Below, piece after piece: positions 38,461 to 51,400 of a stretch of DNA of 64,000 bases. Every line of letters starts with the position of its first letter. Within the stretch, counting starts at the first letter, position 1. The stretch spans positions 31,544,335 through 31,608,334 of the forward strand of contig NC_088788.1 in the NCBI RefSeq assembly GCF_949628265.1, read 5' to 3'. The position numbers were made by a program, and so were the translations under genes. Source of the stretch: Cloeon dipterum. Its lineage: Eukaryota > Arthropoda > Insecta > Ephemeroptera > Baetidae. The notes under the pieces were generated by a model. That model was not told the DNA's origin. It worked only from the letters and a program-made list of their open reading frames with translations, and made no database searches.

Positions 38461-41400
38461 AAGGGATGTGACGAGTGACGACTTTCAGAAGAAAACTACC
38501 AACAAGGAAACAGTTTTTTCTGTAGCGGTGTTCACCGTAGCTCATAAAACGGTGCTATAAAAAGCATCAAGCTTCACATGGACCGATACGATATCAAATA
38601 AGGCAATTTGAAATATTTGATTGAGTAAGCTCACATTTTTTGTAGTTTTGTAAGTGATTATAATATACCTTTTATTTATCTTGATGCTTTACAATTACTC
38701 CAAACTACAAAACCAGCTTTTAAACTTTCAAAGAAACTGGGATACTTCTGGGCGTACAGAGACACAGAGAGAGCATGCAGAGAGCGGAAGATTCTTTTGA
38801 ACTAGATTTTATACTAAAATGTGCATGTGAGACATTGTTGTTTGATCCTTTTGGAATGCAACTTCGTGGATCCCTCTTGAAATTCCTTTTTTAAAACAAA
38901 ACTTTTAAGTCAAAGAATGAATGCCAATAAGAAAAGGACTAAACAAGAACATTAGATTGCGCTAATTTTCTTGGCGTTTGGCCCTTGAAGCTCTGTAAGA
39001 AGATACATCACACGCACTTCAAAGAGTAGTTGGAGGAGAGCCAATTTTATCTCATGCTTGTTACACCCAAAGAGGCAACTCATAAAATAAATTGTACCCA
39101 AATTTCGGATTCGAGGAGTTATACTTTCCGCACTCCTATGTATACAACTAGAGACGAAACAAGTTTGTCCACGGAGCATTTTTGAGGTGGATACAACAAT
39201 TAGGCAGTAAGCGTAGAGCGTTGTTTGTTTATATTTGAGCTGGCACCCCCGCAATAATTAGCGTTGCGCTCCCAGCTCTTTAATATCTTTAATTACAAGC
39301 TAAATTAGTATTGTGCAAAAAAAGCTTTACAGCGTTCCCGGTTTTTATCACTTCGACTAATCTTGGTTGCAAATGATTAAATGATAAAGCTTGAATTGGA
39401 AGCGATTAGATACTATTTTTTCAAGCTATAACAGAATATTATCTATCGAGATTTCGAATTTGGCACATAATTATTTGATGCGAATCTGGAATAGGCTATG
39501 TTATCTATGCGGCATTACTTAAGCTCCAACGATTGTGATGGGAAGACTTTTGATAACTATCGACTTCCTGAAAGCGATTAGATTATATTTGGAAATTGGT
39601 CTTTAAATCTTTAAAACTCGGCAAGTATACGATAACAGCCGCATGCACAGTTCTTAAACAAAAACAATACATTATTGAGGGTTCTTAGGTAACAGAGGCT
39701 CTACTGTAAACATAAGTGATGAAATTTTTTTACGTTATATTACATAATAAAATAACAAACTATCTCAAAAGCACATACCTGACGATATTTTGATCAAAAT
39801 CGTAATTTAATTAGGATGCTCTTACATTGTACGAATGACCCAGAATAATTGGATTGAATTTGTACCATTTGAGGCGTAAATTTCAGAGGTCAAGAGGACA
39901 TAGCCGCGAGGCAACCTCTGACGCAATTCTCCGGGACATTTTTCTCTTATCCAAGTCGATTTATCGAGCCAACAGACACAGACTAATAGAGTCGAGAGGT
40001 ATAGTAAATGCATCTCTGGTTGCCGTTTAAATTAAATTTGAGTTGAGCTGCCGAATCACCATTGTAGACGGGTGGACCAAGCAAGCAAGCAAGCTCCTGA
40101 CGAGAGACTTGTTTTAAATTATATATATACACCATTTTATTTCAGTTAAAGCCGCTTAAATTTTACAGCACGGGAGCGAGTGGCGCAAATAGTGCGCCGT
40201 AAAATCTCCTACAGGGCCAAGAGTGCGCACTATAGACAGATAGAGGAGGCCCTAGGCACACACCACTCGTTTATTTTTATGGGCAGAGAAAGGTAGCTGG
40301 CGTAGAAAAATGCGCTCTATTCTCTGTACGAGAGCGTGCCTTCGTGAATGTATAACAACCATAATAATCAATGACAAGGGCAAACCAACAAACGAAAAGG
40401 CAAAATCAAGAGACGCAAGAGAAAATTGATTTTTAGGTTAGCGTTAATGGTACGCAGCTTCAACGAAGCGATCCCTGTTTGTGACATGTCACGTGCACAT
40501 CATTGGAAAACCATTACTGCGGCAAGCAGAAAATATGCACAATGAAAATGTCCGCTGATCTTTTCAACAAATGATCTGGTTATGGCATTTCTCGACCACG
40601 CATTTCGCAGTGACAACGCCACAATTGTGTGTTTGTGTTAGTGAACCTTACCTTTGATTGGTTTTTTAGTTCTGGGGGATCTTTCAAATAGAACTAGTTA
40701 TACAAATGGAAGAATTAAAAACTATCCAAAAAGGGAGACATAATCAGACGGTAGGATAAATAAGCCAAGGCGGACAACTAACGTCAGATAATATGTTCAC
40801 GGTACTTGAGGATGTTTAAGTGAACACTTCATCAAAGGGGAAATTATAGGGGCGCTGTTAACTTTATTATATTCCCGCTCCAACGATCAGAGATAACGGT
40901 ATAGAGATCAAACACCCTTTAAACTAATGCAAACAAAAATCTGTCAAATGCTCTCGTTCCCTATGCCAGTTTAGACAAAATTTGGTATATATCTCATAGA
41001 AATAACGTAAATGATTCTTGCTTACTAATTTCATGGTAAGCTGACAATGAAGTCTACCAATAAAAGTATTATATTTTATAATCAGTGAAAAAAATGAATA
41101 GTTCTTTGCTTTGATGAGATTTAGAAATTGATTTAAGTTCGTTGCCCTCTTTTTTAACGAGGGTGTAGCTGGTCTGCTGTCCTGGCGTTCCCCTCATTTC
41201 CAGTAACAGTAGGCGCCTCGATCTAATAATAAATTCCACATGCCTGCGCGATGTATCTCTTTTTCTGAGTAAATAAACGAGGGAAGAATCCGCCCCCGCC
41301 CGACCGCGAAGACGTGCACCGACAAAAGTGGCGTTGTGCTTTTTCGCTGATAAATTCGTTCTCGCGGAAATGACTCGAGCCATTTCACTCTGCAGAGCAA

Positions 41401-44400
41401 ACAGGTGAGCGAGTTCGTAGGAAACCAGTTGGCGGGCGCAATGAGAACTAAAATGATCAATTTCGGAGAGTCCTTCAAGGTCGGCGCGAAATCGACACTT
41501 CTATTCTCTGCTGTTGCGCTGCTCGCAAGTGAAAAATCAAGTATTACGACGTCCGAGGCGGTCTAATACCCGACTTTTTTCCCTCCTACAAGCTTTCCTA
41601 TGAACATCAGCTCAGCTCCAACAGCACGAGATACCTTTTTTGCTTCAGCCCATACTCTGCTGCGGTCAGAGTTTAGCAAAGTGATATGGCTTTTCTGTCT
41701 GATGGCAGTAGCTGGACATTTGATTTAATCGGTGAACTGAATTGAGTAAGAAAAATTCAGTCCGACAGGTTGGGATATATTTTTAGTTTCGTTGAAAGCA
41801 ATAAAATGGATATCATTGATCGAGTCTTTTCATTCAAAATGAATATATAATATGAAAACGAGTCACCAGGTAATCACGATTAACGTGCGAGGAATTTTAA
41901 TTATTTTCCTCGTGGTTATCCTCGCGTACAATCTCACAGGCAATTATTGACCACTCGTAAAACTTTCCTTTTCAGTAGTCTCAGTAGTTAAGGTACTTAA
42001 GTTATTATCCATATCGAATTTCCATCTTCATATTTTGCAGCACAGTAGTCACATAATATATATTTCATTACAGGGCCAAACATTTAATGCACCAGACTGT
42101 AACGGTTTGAATGAAAAATGTTCCATTCTTTCGGCAAGAGAGCAATAATTCTTGAGAGAAATGTACACCCAGCATTTATCTGCCGACGTTCTTTCCAGCT
42201 TCTTTCGCTCCAGAGTAATCTTTTGTCCGCAATATAAAGCGTCACGTTTCGTACCACGGCGCTAATAACTTTCGCGATAGCACCGGCCAGAGTCATAAAA
42301 AACTTTTCTTCCGCAGACACCCGCACCGCCGTGCATGTGTGTGTGATTAAGGGCGGAAAACAATGCGGCACAAGAAAAGTCATTCCCGACACCTAAGCGC
42401 GCCGATCAGATTCTGCAGGGATGAGAACGATCAGCGCACGCAATGTTTTTTGTCTTGAAAAAGAAAAGATAACACCCAGCAAGCGACGGAACCAACAGGG
42501 GATTGTGAATTGTGAGGCAAAGTGCAAACAGCAGCAGTCAGTCACGTTTGGTTGCTCTGCGCCGCTGGGTGGCGGTGGTCAGACGGGTCTACACGCTGGG
42601 CTCCTTATTCGGGATGCTGCTCGCGGCGCGCAATCAATGCAATATTCCGCTCCGGCTGAAGTGCCGCCAAACCTGATAATCTCCGTTGTAGCATGCAATA
42701 GCATAGTCATGCGTCAACCCTTCAAGTAATTTTGCCAAATAATATTGACTCAGCACACGAATGTTGAAATGATGTGAAAATACCAATTTTACCCACAAAG
42801 GAAATTATGAAAGACTAGACAGGTTACATAATTTTAAAAAGATATCAAATAGGGAAAATCTAGATGGAATTAGAATTTGTTCCAAGATATAGCTAGTATA
42901 TTGAAGTATATTTAAAAAATTTAATGAAAGCGAGAGAGACAGATAATTTGCTAATTTATCTCCCTTACTTTAATTTAATTTTTGAATTATATTTTAGTAT
43001 ACTGGTCATATAATTTTAGAAAATTAGCCTCATTCCATCCAGAGATTTTTTTTCTATTTGATGACATCTTAAAAATTTATAGAAAGGATATTTTTGATCG
43101 GTTGTCATCACTAAATTACCCTCATTCAAGCATTCAAGGAAAAAATTGAAGGTTTAAACAGTCAAAGTAAAGGTTTAATAAATAAATATAATACAGACTT
43201 TGTACTATTATGTATTATGAACAATTAATAATAATAACAGTTGAAAATTAATCTCCGCAACCACTAGATTTTGCTCTGTGGTGATTTTGCTCGCCTTGAA
43301 ATGGGAAGTTCAACGAGATGAACAGTTTTACACTGATTGTGAGATTGTTAAATTGCGTGTGAAATAGAAGATTCGGCAAAGCAATCAAACTTTTGCTAAA
43401 TATAATATCAAGTTACCAAATCGATAGTTTGCATATTTAGGCCTTCTCATACAACACTTAAACGGAAGTACCGTCATCACTTGAATCTGCGCTACGCCAG
43501 ATCATCGTAAAATTTTGGCATGCTTATCCCTTCTCTCAACACACTATTCGCTTGAAAAATCTAAAACGTTTACATAGCCCCTGGGGAGCCTCACGCTGCA
43601 AAAACAAATAATCAAGATCAGAAATTCATCCAAAGGAGGGTTCGAAACCGCAATGAGGCATTGACTATCTTTGCACTTTACCCACCCAGCACCAACCGAC
43701 ATTGTATCCGACGGTGAAATAGTATAACGCGTTGCCTTCATGAGCATGAGCAGAAAAAAATCATCTCGCTGATGATCTAATTGTTAGTAAGTTTATCACC
43801 AACAGCTGCCTCACGCAAGCAAAAATAGCAGTGCGCAACATAAAGCGTGTCATCCGCTTGAGTCAAAAACGATTCAAATTAGTGGTGATCCCCTCACAGA
43901 GCTGCAACTCAAGAACTCGCCGTGTCATTTGACAGCGCAGCAGCGACGAAATCTGAGCACCAAGTTGTCTAGAGACACAAGACCTGCTGACAGTTCCAGA
44001 ATGACTGTCTGACAGACTATCTTGAAAATATTTTTGCTTAAGAAGTGTTTTTGATAAATCTCGACAAAAATATATAATTTAATACTTTATATAGCTTTTC
44101 AAATCTTACAAATTATCGGCACAGAAAACATTTAATATTTTAACCTAAAAGACAAAACATTGAAATCAAGTGCATGAACTCTTGACAAATTTAAAAAAAA
44201 ATCCATGGTATTGGTAAAAATATATCTTGGAAAAAAGTATTGATTGAAGTTTGTGGATTCACGAAGTTGTTGCAACCACAAAAAGATTAAGTTGAGTGGC
44301 AGTTAGCTGTTGGAAATTTTCGAAATTTAAAGCTATTACATGTTGACTTTAAGTGTCTTTATCAGCTGCCGGGCATCCCAAAGGTTGTCAATTTGACACG

Positions 44401-45053
44401 ATTTATGTGGCACCTTTTTAATAAAGCACAGCCAAACAGCAGGAAAGATAACGGAGAAAAAATGTAAGGAGAGGGTGGTAAAAAATGGGAAGAATAAGCT
44501 ATTGTTGCGACAGTTTTTTTTTTCTTTTTAAATCGGGTTTGTTGTGTCGGCTTTAAGGTAAAGGAAAATCTTTTTATAAAGAGAATGATTACTTGAGGTG
44601 CACAACACACACTACAACAATAATTTTACTCCCCTGGTCGCTTGAAACCTCACAGAAGTTAAAACTAATTTCTGGAGTGTGTTTCCTCCTCCATTGTCAG
44701 TGGCTTTAAAACTGGTAAAAAAAAGTCCAAACTACCCCGAGTGTTTTTTTAATAGACTTTTTCTCGTCCATCTAATATTGTTGTTTTTATATCATAATTA
44801 TTCCAATTTTAATTCCATACCGAAATCAGTTGTAACATCTGAAATATATTCGACCAGTCAATTAAATGAAACATTTAATTTGAAAATGAGTCTAAGCAAA
44901 ATTATCATTGGACGAACAAACGAGAAATATCATTTTTTCTAAATATTTTACGTTTCTTGAAGTTAATATATCTTAATAAGCGCAAATTAAAACCAGATGA
45001 GTCAACCAGCTACGTAGAACGCAAATCTGCTATGCCTTCTAAATGAAAGGTAC
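38461..45053. other. Non-coding interval between LRP1 and the small gene
   Basis: About 6.6 kb without a supported gene. GC-rich islands at 41190-41660 and 42150-42700 contain open frames on both strands that look like composition effects. A plus-strand ATG at 41370 leads into a good donor (AACAG|GTGAGC at 41408), but no matching downstream exon was found. Confidence 0.5.
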
Positions 45054-46057
45054 TCACTTATGTTTAGCTTGCAAAATCCTCTAAAAAGAAATAAATATAC
45101 TGACGAGGAGCGGATCAAATTCCAACACAAAGAATTTACTTCTCTTCGCCCTTATCACTTTTTGTGTAAATATCAAACCAATAATCCCATTGGAAAGCCC
45201 AAAAATATGCTGCATTGAGATAGTGGTAATACAAGGAAATCCTTCAATAGCAGTTTTTTTTTAAATTTTTGAATTGTTACTTTTTCAGCAAGAAACAACG
45301 CAGCTTTAGCACGCACATCCTGACGAATTTCGACCTTTGCGGCTATTTTAGTCCGGTTGACTTGAGCTTGCTTTTTTGCTAAGCCCACGCAGTCGTCCGT
45401 CACCTAGTAATAAACACGGCACGCAACAAAGTTAAAAAGTGTGGCCAAGAGCGTTAGTACCTGCGGCGCGATTGTCCTTGAGCAGGAGGAACATGCGAGC
45501 CTTGTGCAGTGTCATTGCCTCTCGCTCCCTGCGAGTGTGTCTGTAATAACAAAGCACACGCACTGCACTGTCCGGACAGGGGAGCGGTGATTCATTTTTT
45601 AATTAGGCCCGAAACTCATTATTGCACCGCGTGGAAATTATGCGCGGCTGCCGGGCAGAATAATGATGGGCCGCTTCCGTCTGACGAGAATTTAATTTGG
45701 ACCTGACAGCGGTAGTATTCTCAGGGCCAAACTGCTCAGCCCTGGTCGAATCTTTTATCTCGCGCAACTGAGGAGCGAGTTGGACTGAGAAATTTTAATG
45801 GGTTGATGTTTCATTCCGAGAGTTTAATTGATGAATTAGGCAAATCCAGCACGAGAAAGAAAATTCCAGCGGAGAGAAATCGCAAACTTGAAAATAACGA
45901 TCACTTTAATATATTTTTTACCTATTTAGCAGCCGGACCAAGCAAATTTATCACAGCAAAATAAAAATCTAGGAAAGAGGTATCAATTTATTTTGCAGCT
46001 AACATACCTGGAAGAGGAGGACTGTCCCTCTGGAGCTCCTTTGGAGCCACTTGCCAT
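45054..46057 (-). CDS. Unrecognised small basic/helical protein (91 aa), GC-AG intron
   Basis: Four exons: 46057-46008, 45540-45465, 45403-45281 and 45080-45054. The protein starts MASGSKGAPEGQSSSSR, continues with a charged helix (TLHKARMFLLLKDNRA, then DDCVGLAKKQAQVNR and KAALFLAEK) and ends ILQAKHK. Exons 2 and 3 join in frame only if the intron starts GCAGGT (a GC-AG intron); using the adjacent GTACTA donor brings a stop 18 codons into exon 3. The last exon could instead splice on through AA|GTGAGT, so the true C-terminus may lie further downstream. No domain is recognised. The gene is head to head with NDUFB3. The reading frame looks coding because of its regular amphipathic pattern, but this is my weakest full gene model. 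Confidence 0.5.
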
Positions 46058-47145
46058 GTTGTTGTTGACAGGACAAGAGAACAAAATAGCAGGAGGCGGA
46101 AAAGAATTGAGAGTAAATCCACTCTTTTTTTCGCCATCATCCCTGTGTTTTGCTTCTCACTCACGACAGAAGAAATTCATCTTGAACGTAGCAGAAGAAA
46201 CGTAACAAACTCGATGAGACGCAGCACACGAACTCAATCGAAGAAGTGTAATAAATGTTTGCTCCTCACACCTCCATAGCGTCTTTCACTCAGCTGTGGA
46301 GGCTGCTCAGGTGTGTTCACCGCCGTAGCCGCTTGAGATGAAGAAAAGCGCGGCTTCAGCAACACAGTTTTTTTTTTGTTTAGCAAAATCACTAAAGAAA
46401 AGTGTCCAAGTCTGTCAATGTGCCGGAATCGAGGGTGCCGCTCACCGCCGAAATCGATTTGCACGAGACGGTCGAAACAGGATTACAGGCCGAACACCAG
46501 GAAGAATCACGCTCGCGTGATGATTACTCTATCCTTGCTCCTCCGGTCGTCTTTGGGACTTGAGACTGCTTCTTTCTCGCTTCTCTATACTCTGCTCCTT
46601 CTCTTCTCCAATGGCAGCCCCACCACTCGCTTTACGACCGGTCGGTGCGCTGCTGCCCGTGCCCCTACTTTGTCTCTTGTTTACCTACCTATGCTCCTCG
46701 CACAGTCGATTTCTCGCTCCTCATTCTCTCGTTTAATCCAGCGAGAACTTTTCAAATCTCGTTGGTGATCTCAGCGAGAGATGTATTACCAACTAGAAAA
46801 AGTTATGATTTTGAATTCTCTTATAATTTAAGCTATAATATTAAATTATATTATATTAAATTTTTACTCTATGTTAAATTTTAATTTATTTATAATGAAA
46901 ATTTGAGCGTTAGTTTGTTTCCTTTTCATTAATGTTAGCCACTGAGATAAACCAAAAATATTTCCATGTTGGCAACATTGGAACTGTGACCAGCTGGTGC
47001 TAAGACACAAATTTTCGGTTTGTCAATTTTCTTTCAGATTTTCCCCATTTTGTCGCTTTAATTGAAATAAGTTTTCTTCCCTTCTGTATACAGACGACAT
47101 TTAAATATCTTCTTAACGAATCGTTTTGAAACATTTAGGTTTAAC
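46058..47145. promoter_or_regulatory. Head-to-head promoter region of small gene and NDUFB3
   Basis: The part 46250-46760 is GC-rich and CT-rich on the plus strand and probably holds the 5' UTR of the small gene. The part 46800-46920 is very AT-rich. A plus-strand acceptor (ATTTAG at 47134-47139) six bases before the NDUFB3 start suggests an intron in its 5' UTR. Confidence 0.45.
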
Positions 47146-47513
47146 ATGGGCGGCGACGGACACGGTCATGGTCATGGACCGCCTTACAAAATCCCGGACT
47201 ACAGGATTTACAAAGTAAACGATGTCCCTGAATTGGTGCGAGTTAAAACTGCGCTTGCAGCAAAAGGATTGAAAGACCCATGGTTGAGGTATGATAGATA
47301 CTATTTTTTTACTCGCCCTTTTTAAAAAAAATATTGTATTACTAAATCAGGAATGAGGTCTGGCGTTATGATCCTTCTTTTGGAACGACAAAACAGAGGA
47401 TCCAGCTGACCTTCTTTAGAGGCTTGAAGTATGGATTTGGTCTAGCATTGATCACTGTCGCCATTGAGAAGCTTTTGGAGCTCAGAAATCCGCACCACCA
47501 TGGCCATCATTAG
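47146..47513 (+). CDS. NDUFB3: NADH dehydrogenase 1 beta subcomplex subunit 3 (B12)
   Basis: Two exons, 47146-47288 and 47351-47513, joined in phase 2 (AG|G gives R), for 101 residues. The His-rich start MGGDGHGHGHGPPYK, the stretch GLKDPWLRNEVWRYD, the single membrane segment YGFGLALITVAIEKLL and the His-rich end are typical of NDUFB3. This is an accessory subunit of mitochondrial complex I in the inner membrane and is needed for assembly of the proton-pumping arm. Length and motifs are as expected for the family; nothing is broken. It is transcribed away from the small gene at 45-46 kb and towards ANKIB1, whose 3' end faces it. Confidence 0.93.
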
Positions 47514-47662
47514 GTAATGTAGCTTTCGGGTCAGTAGTGTAAATCGAGAGCTATGCAAGGGAAAAATTTTACACAAGAGCAAATTCCTTTCAAATGTTGT
47601 GGCAGAGCAATCATCTTAAATGGAGGGTATTCTGCCATTGATGTACTGTAAATAGAATCAAC

Positions 47663-47668
47663 AATAAA
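47663..47668 (+). promoter_or_regulatory. Poly(A) signal of NDUFB3
   Basis: AATAAA 150 bp after the stop codon. Confidence 0.65.
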
Positions 47669-48238
47669 AGTGTGAAACTTTCTGTTAAATTTTGCTTTTA
47701 TTCAGCAACACAACAACTATTATTTATATTATTTTTTTGCAAGACTTTTTCTTGCATTTACAAACCAACATTAATCGGCCATTGATTTAGTTACAATTTT
47801 ACATAACTGGTTTGATTAAATCTGATGCGTCAGGTGTTAAAAGCGTTGAAACTTTCAATTTCTGCCAGTAAAATTCATACAAAATTTTAGTTTTATGTTA
47901 CAAAACTTCAAATTCTTGTAAGTTAAAATATCTCTTCAAATGTTACAAGAGACAAAATTAATTATATATAATATAAATTTCAAGGGAACCCAGCAGTGAG
48001 CCTCTTTGAACTAACTGTATTCGCCGTTCAAGAGGGGTACCCAAAGATTTTGCCTCTGCACACTTTTAAACAAAATTATTTTTAAAATTGATCCGCTGAT
48101 TACAGAATACATCACAGAGAAGTAAACTGGGTCTGGGAAATCTGTCGAGTTTGAACCTAAATTAGATTAAAAATCAGTCAAATATTTATCAGTGTATAAA
48201 ACTTGCTTGCCAGGAAGTGACAGCGACAGCAAACATTA

Positions 48239-48244
48239 TTTATT
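48239..48244 (-). promoter_or_regulatory. Poly(A) signal of ANKIB1
   Basis: AATAAA on the minus strand about 250 bp beyond the ANKIB1 stop. The roughly 570 bp between this and the NDUFB3 signal is AT-rich and shows no other feature. Confidence 0.5.
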
Positions 48245-48489
48245 TGAAACGTATTACCTCGGACCATTTTAAGTTTGAAATTTTTAAGATAATTATGATA
48301 CGAATTTACTGCCGCACAATATTCAGTGACAAATTTAATGTTATGAACGTAGCGTTAACATTAATACTATTATTTTAATACTTATTATATAAAAACAGTA
48401 ACTCCATTTAACAACCCAATTAACGCAGTCCATCCTTCAAAAATTTCTGAACCACTTTTCAACTTATCACCATTATCACACGGCAAGTC

Positions 48490-51400
48490 TCACAAAATTG
48501 AGCTTGCTTCATTACCTGCCCTCCTTTCTGCTATAGGGGTAGACAAACAAGTACCTAATTTAGAATTTCCATTCAAGGAATCACTTAGATCTTTGTTACG
48601 GTCCTTTTTTGATTTTTTGCGTCTTTTCGAGGATTTAGGCGACTTTTCCAGAAATAGCGCTTCATGGAAATCATCCGAACTCAGGTTGCTCTCTTGAACA
48701 AGTAAGACCGAGCTCAAATTGCCGTCCGTGGATGACTTTGGGAATCTGAACATTTCTTTCTCTCTTTCAGGTTCACTAGCCGACTTTGATCCTTTAGGAG
48801 AGTGCAGTAATGAATTTGAGTTTTCGTTTGGCGACTGTGCGAGTTTAGGGGACGAAGGTGAAGTGGGCGACGCTGGTGCCGACGAACCTGCGCTCAAGGT
48901 TGACGTCGAAGACAGCATGTTGGTTGATGGCACGACTAAACTGGAGGATCGAGAACCCCTAGGTGAGTTTGGCTCGAGAAGTGGCGATTTTGGAGAATGA
49001 TTCGGATCAGGAGAGGCAGAAATATTCGCAGTCGGAACAGTGAGGCTCGAGGAGCGGGACTGACGGCCTGCGAGGGCCGCGAGGGCAGGTGACATCGGTT
49101 CCGGCGTCCTGCTGATGGACACACCGGATATAAACAGCGTGGGTGACTTTGGAATGCCTGTTTCCGACTCGTATTCGTTAGAACTGTCGGTTTCTAACTT
49201 GGGAGACTTGCAAATGCGGATTCTCAGTGTCGATGTTTTGTGCACAAAGACATCCTGCTTCGGCTTTGGTGGGAGAGGGGGCAGAGGCTCTTCAGACTCG
49301 TCTTTCCGCTCGCTGCTGTCGTCGTCAGTGGTCCCAAGGATTCCGCACACCTCCATGTCGGCGTTCAGCGAGTCCGAAGTGTCTTCAATTGACGACTGGC
49401 CACCAAAATTAATTATGCAGGAAGGGCTGCTGTCCAAAGGTCTGTCATCTTCTGCACTAGCTGCCTGGCGTAAATTGCGACGAGCTAGCTCCTCTGGCTT
49501 GTCATCGTGGTGGCTGTGGTCTGAGTCAAAGTACGAGCATGTTGGGATCGTGGTCGGCTTTGTGCACAAATCCCCAGTTGAGTGAGAACGTCTCATCACT
49601 TTTGCCAAATGAGCATCTTCCTCACCTATGAACCTACCCCCATTTTCATGAATTTCGCCTATTTCAAAACGCCCATCCTCCATCCCTGTTCTGTGGTGAC
49701 TTTGGAAACATATCATGGTGGAGTCAGAGTCCTCCAAAAGCTTGGCATTCCATCTCCGGTGCAGGGTAGCGTCAAACGTTTCCAAGTCGCATGCAGCTAA
49801 GCTCTTAAGAAATGAATCCACAGTGACGTCGACTGAACTAGAATTGTCGTTTGACAGAGGAGATGGGGTTCGCAAGCTTGAAACGCATGCAGAACACACG
49901 ACTGGGGTTTTTTGGGACTTGTTCTCCTGAAGGGAGAGATGTATAGCCAACCTCAGCAGTGAATCATCTTCAGATTTCTGACTAGCTTTAGACGAAGTGC
50001 TGACAGTCGGTGCGGAACTGGTCCCTGCCAGGCTGTAGGGAGAAATCGTGCTCTTTTTAATATTATTCTTGTAATAAAATTAGACAATTACCCCTCTTGC
50101 ATTTCTCGCTGCTGTTTTTTCATTTGGTCCTCTATCATTTGCAAGCGCGACATTTCTAATGCTATCACAAGATCTACGTCTGCCGTGACTGGAAATTATT
50201 ATTTTTGTGAAGTGCAACTATCGCAAAACTTTTAAAATCTTACTTTCAGCATCATGCTGCAAGCCTGGGGTCGATGTGCTGCAATTGACACTGCAGAAAT
50301 CATAAGTTGCACCAGTGCAAGGGTTTCGGGCTCTCGGACGATCACAATTAGGCCGTGCACACTTTTCGACTACTGAATCAACTGCAGTCTCCTGAAAATA
50401 AATTGTAATTAATTTCTCATGTTTGTGATGATAATAATTACTTCTTGATCAGTTTCAAATCGAGGCCATTCAAATATAGAATTCAGCACATTGGATCCTG
50501 GGGCTTCTTTTAACCAGGTTTTAGCAATTGCCTGACAATGAGTCATTTGGTCCTAGATATTATTTATTAGCGCAAAGTTTTCTTTTCAGATCTATTTTTA
50601 TTACCCTCCGCTGCTCAGGTGGAGTCTCTGGAGGTGCCAATCCCTTATCAATGGCTTTGACGAAATCGTGTCTTCTCTTTCTGGCCAGTGCAGTGGTTTG
50701 CATAATAACAGCGCGTGGTGTTCTCAGATAGGGTCGAGCCACTTGTTCCGACAGTTTTTCTGTTACTTCCTCCAACTCGTTCTGTAATTATATTTTTATA
50801 GCATTTTGAATAGTGCAATATATTGGCAAAATTTGCGTGTCTCGCACCTGCATCAGCTCAAACATGGTTTTGTTGGAGCCATTGTCGAGCAAGTAGTAGC
50901 CATATACGTAGGATCCGCACAGAACTCTTCTGGCCTTCAGTAGCTCTCGGACAGCTTCTTCTATAAATTTTGTGTCCTTTTGCAGTCGGGGTGATTTTAA
51001 CGAGTAGCCAGAATCTGAAAAAAATACTTATTATTTAATAAAGCTTTTTGGCAAAACATTTTATGTTTCTCACCTGGCTTGGGGTTTTGAGCTTTGTGTA
51101 AGGACGCAGCCAAGAGCTGCATTTTGTGTTGAACGGCGCTGAGCAACGGCAATTCTAATCTTTGGGAATTTTCGTGGTTTCGAAATCTGGTATAGTAATG
51201 CAGGAATCGAGTGAGCTCCTGCAGCTGTTTATTACGTTGAGCAGCCTCATTGAGCACGGTGCCTTGCTTTTCATCTAGGCGACTGACAATTTCGAATCTA
51301 TTGCACCTAAAATATCCACCTGTGGCGGAACTGTGTTTCTTCCAAGCTTCTAAGCAGACCCAGCAGAAATCAAATTTACACTGAAACCATAAATAATATC

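Noticed and set aside
39822-40013. Signal-peptide-like minus-strand frame starting MHLLYLSTLLVCVCW as LRP1 leader
   Set aside because: No good donor in a phase that fits the first LDLa exon; the exon at 38196-38237 fits better.
41194-41478. Hydrophobic minus-strand start MKDSPKLIILVLIAP as LRP1 leader
   Set aside because: No usable donor in the required phase within the frame.
45404-45461. Standard GT-AG splicing between exons 2 and 3 of the small gene
   Set aside because: It gives a stop 18 codons on and leaves the open, helical frame of exon 3 and the in-phase exon 4 unexplained; kept as a possible isoform only.
48719-49585. Plus-strand frames of up to 156 codons opposite the last ANKIB1 exon
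   Set aside because: Antisense shadows of a Ser/Pro-rich coding exon; no promoter or homology.
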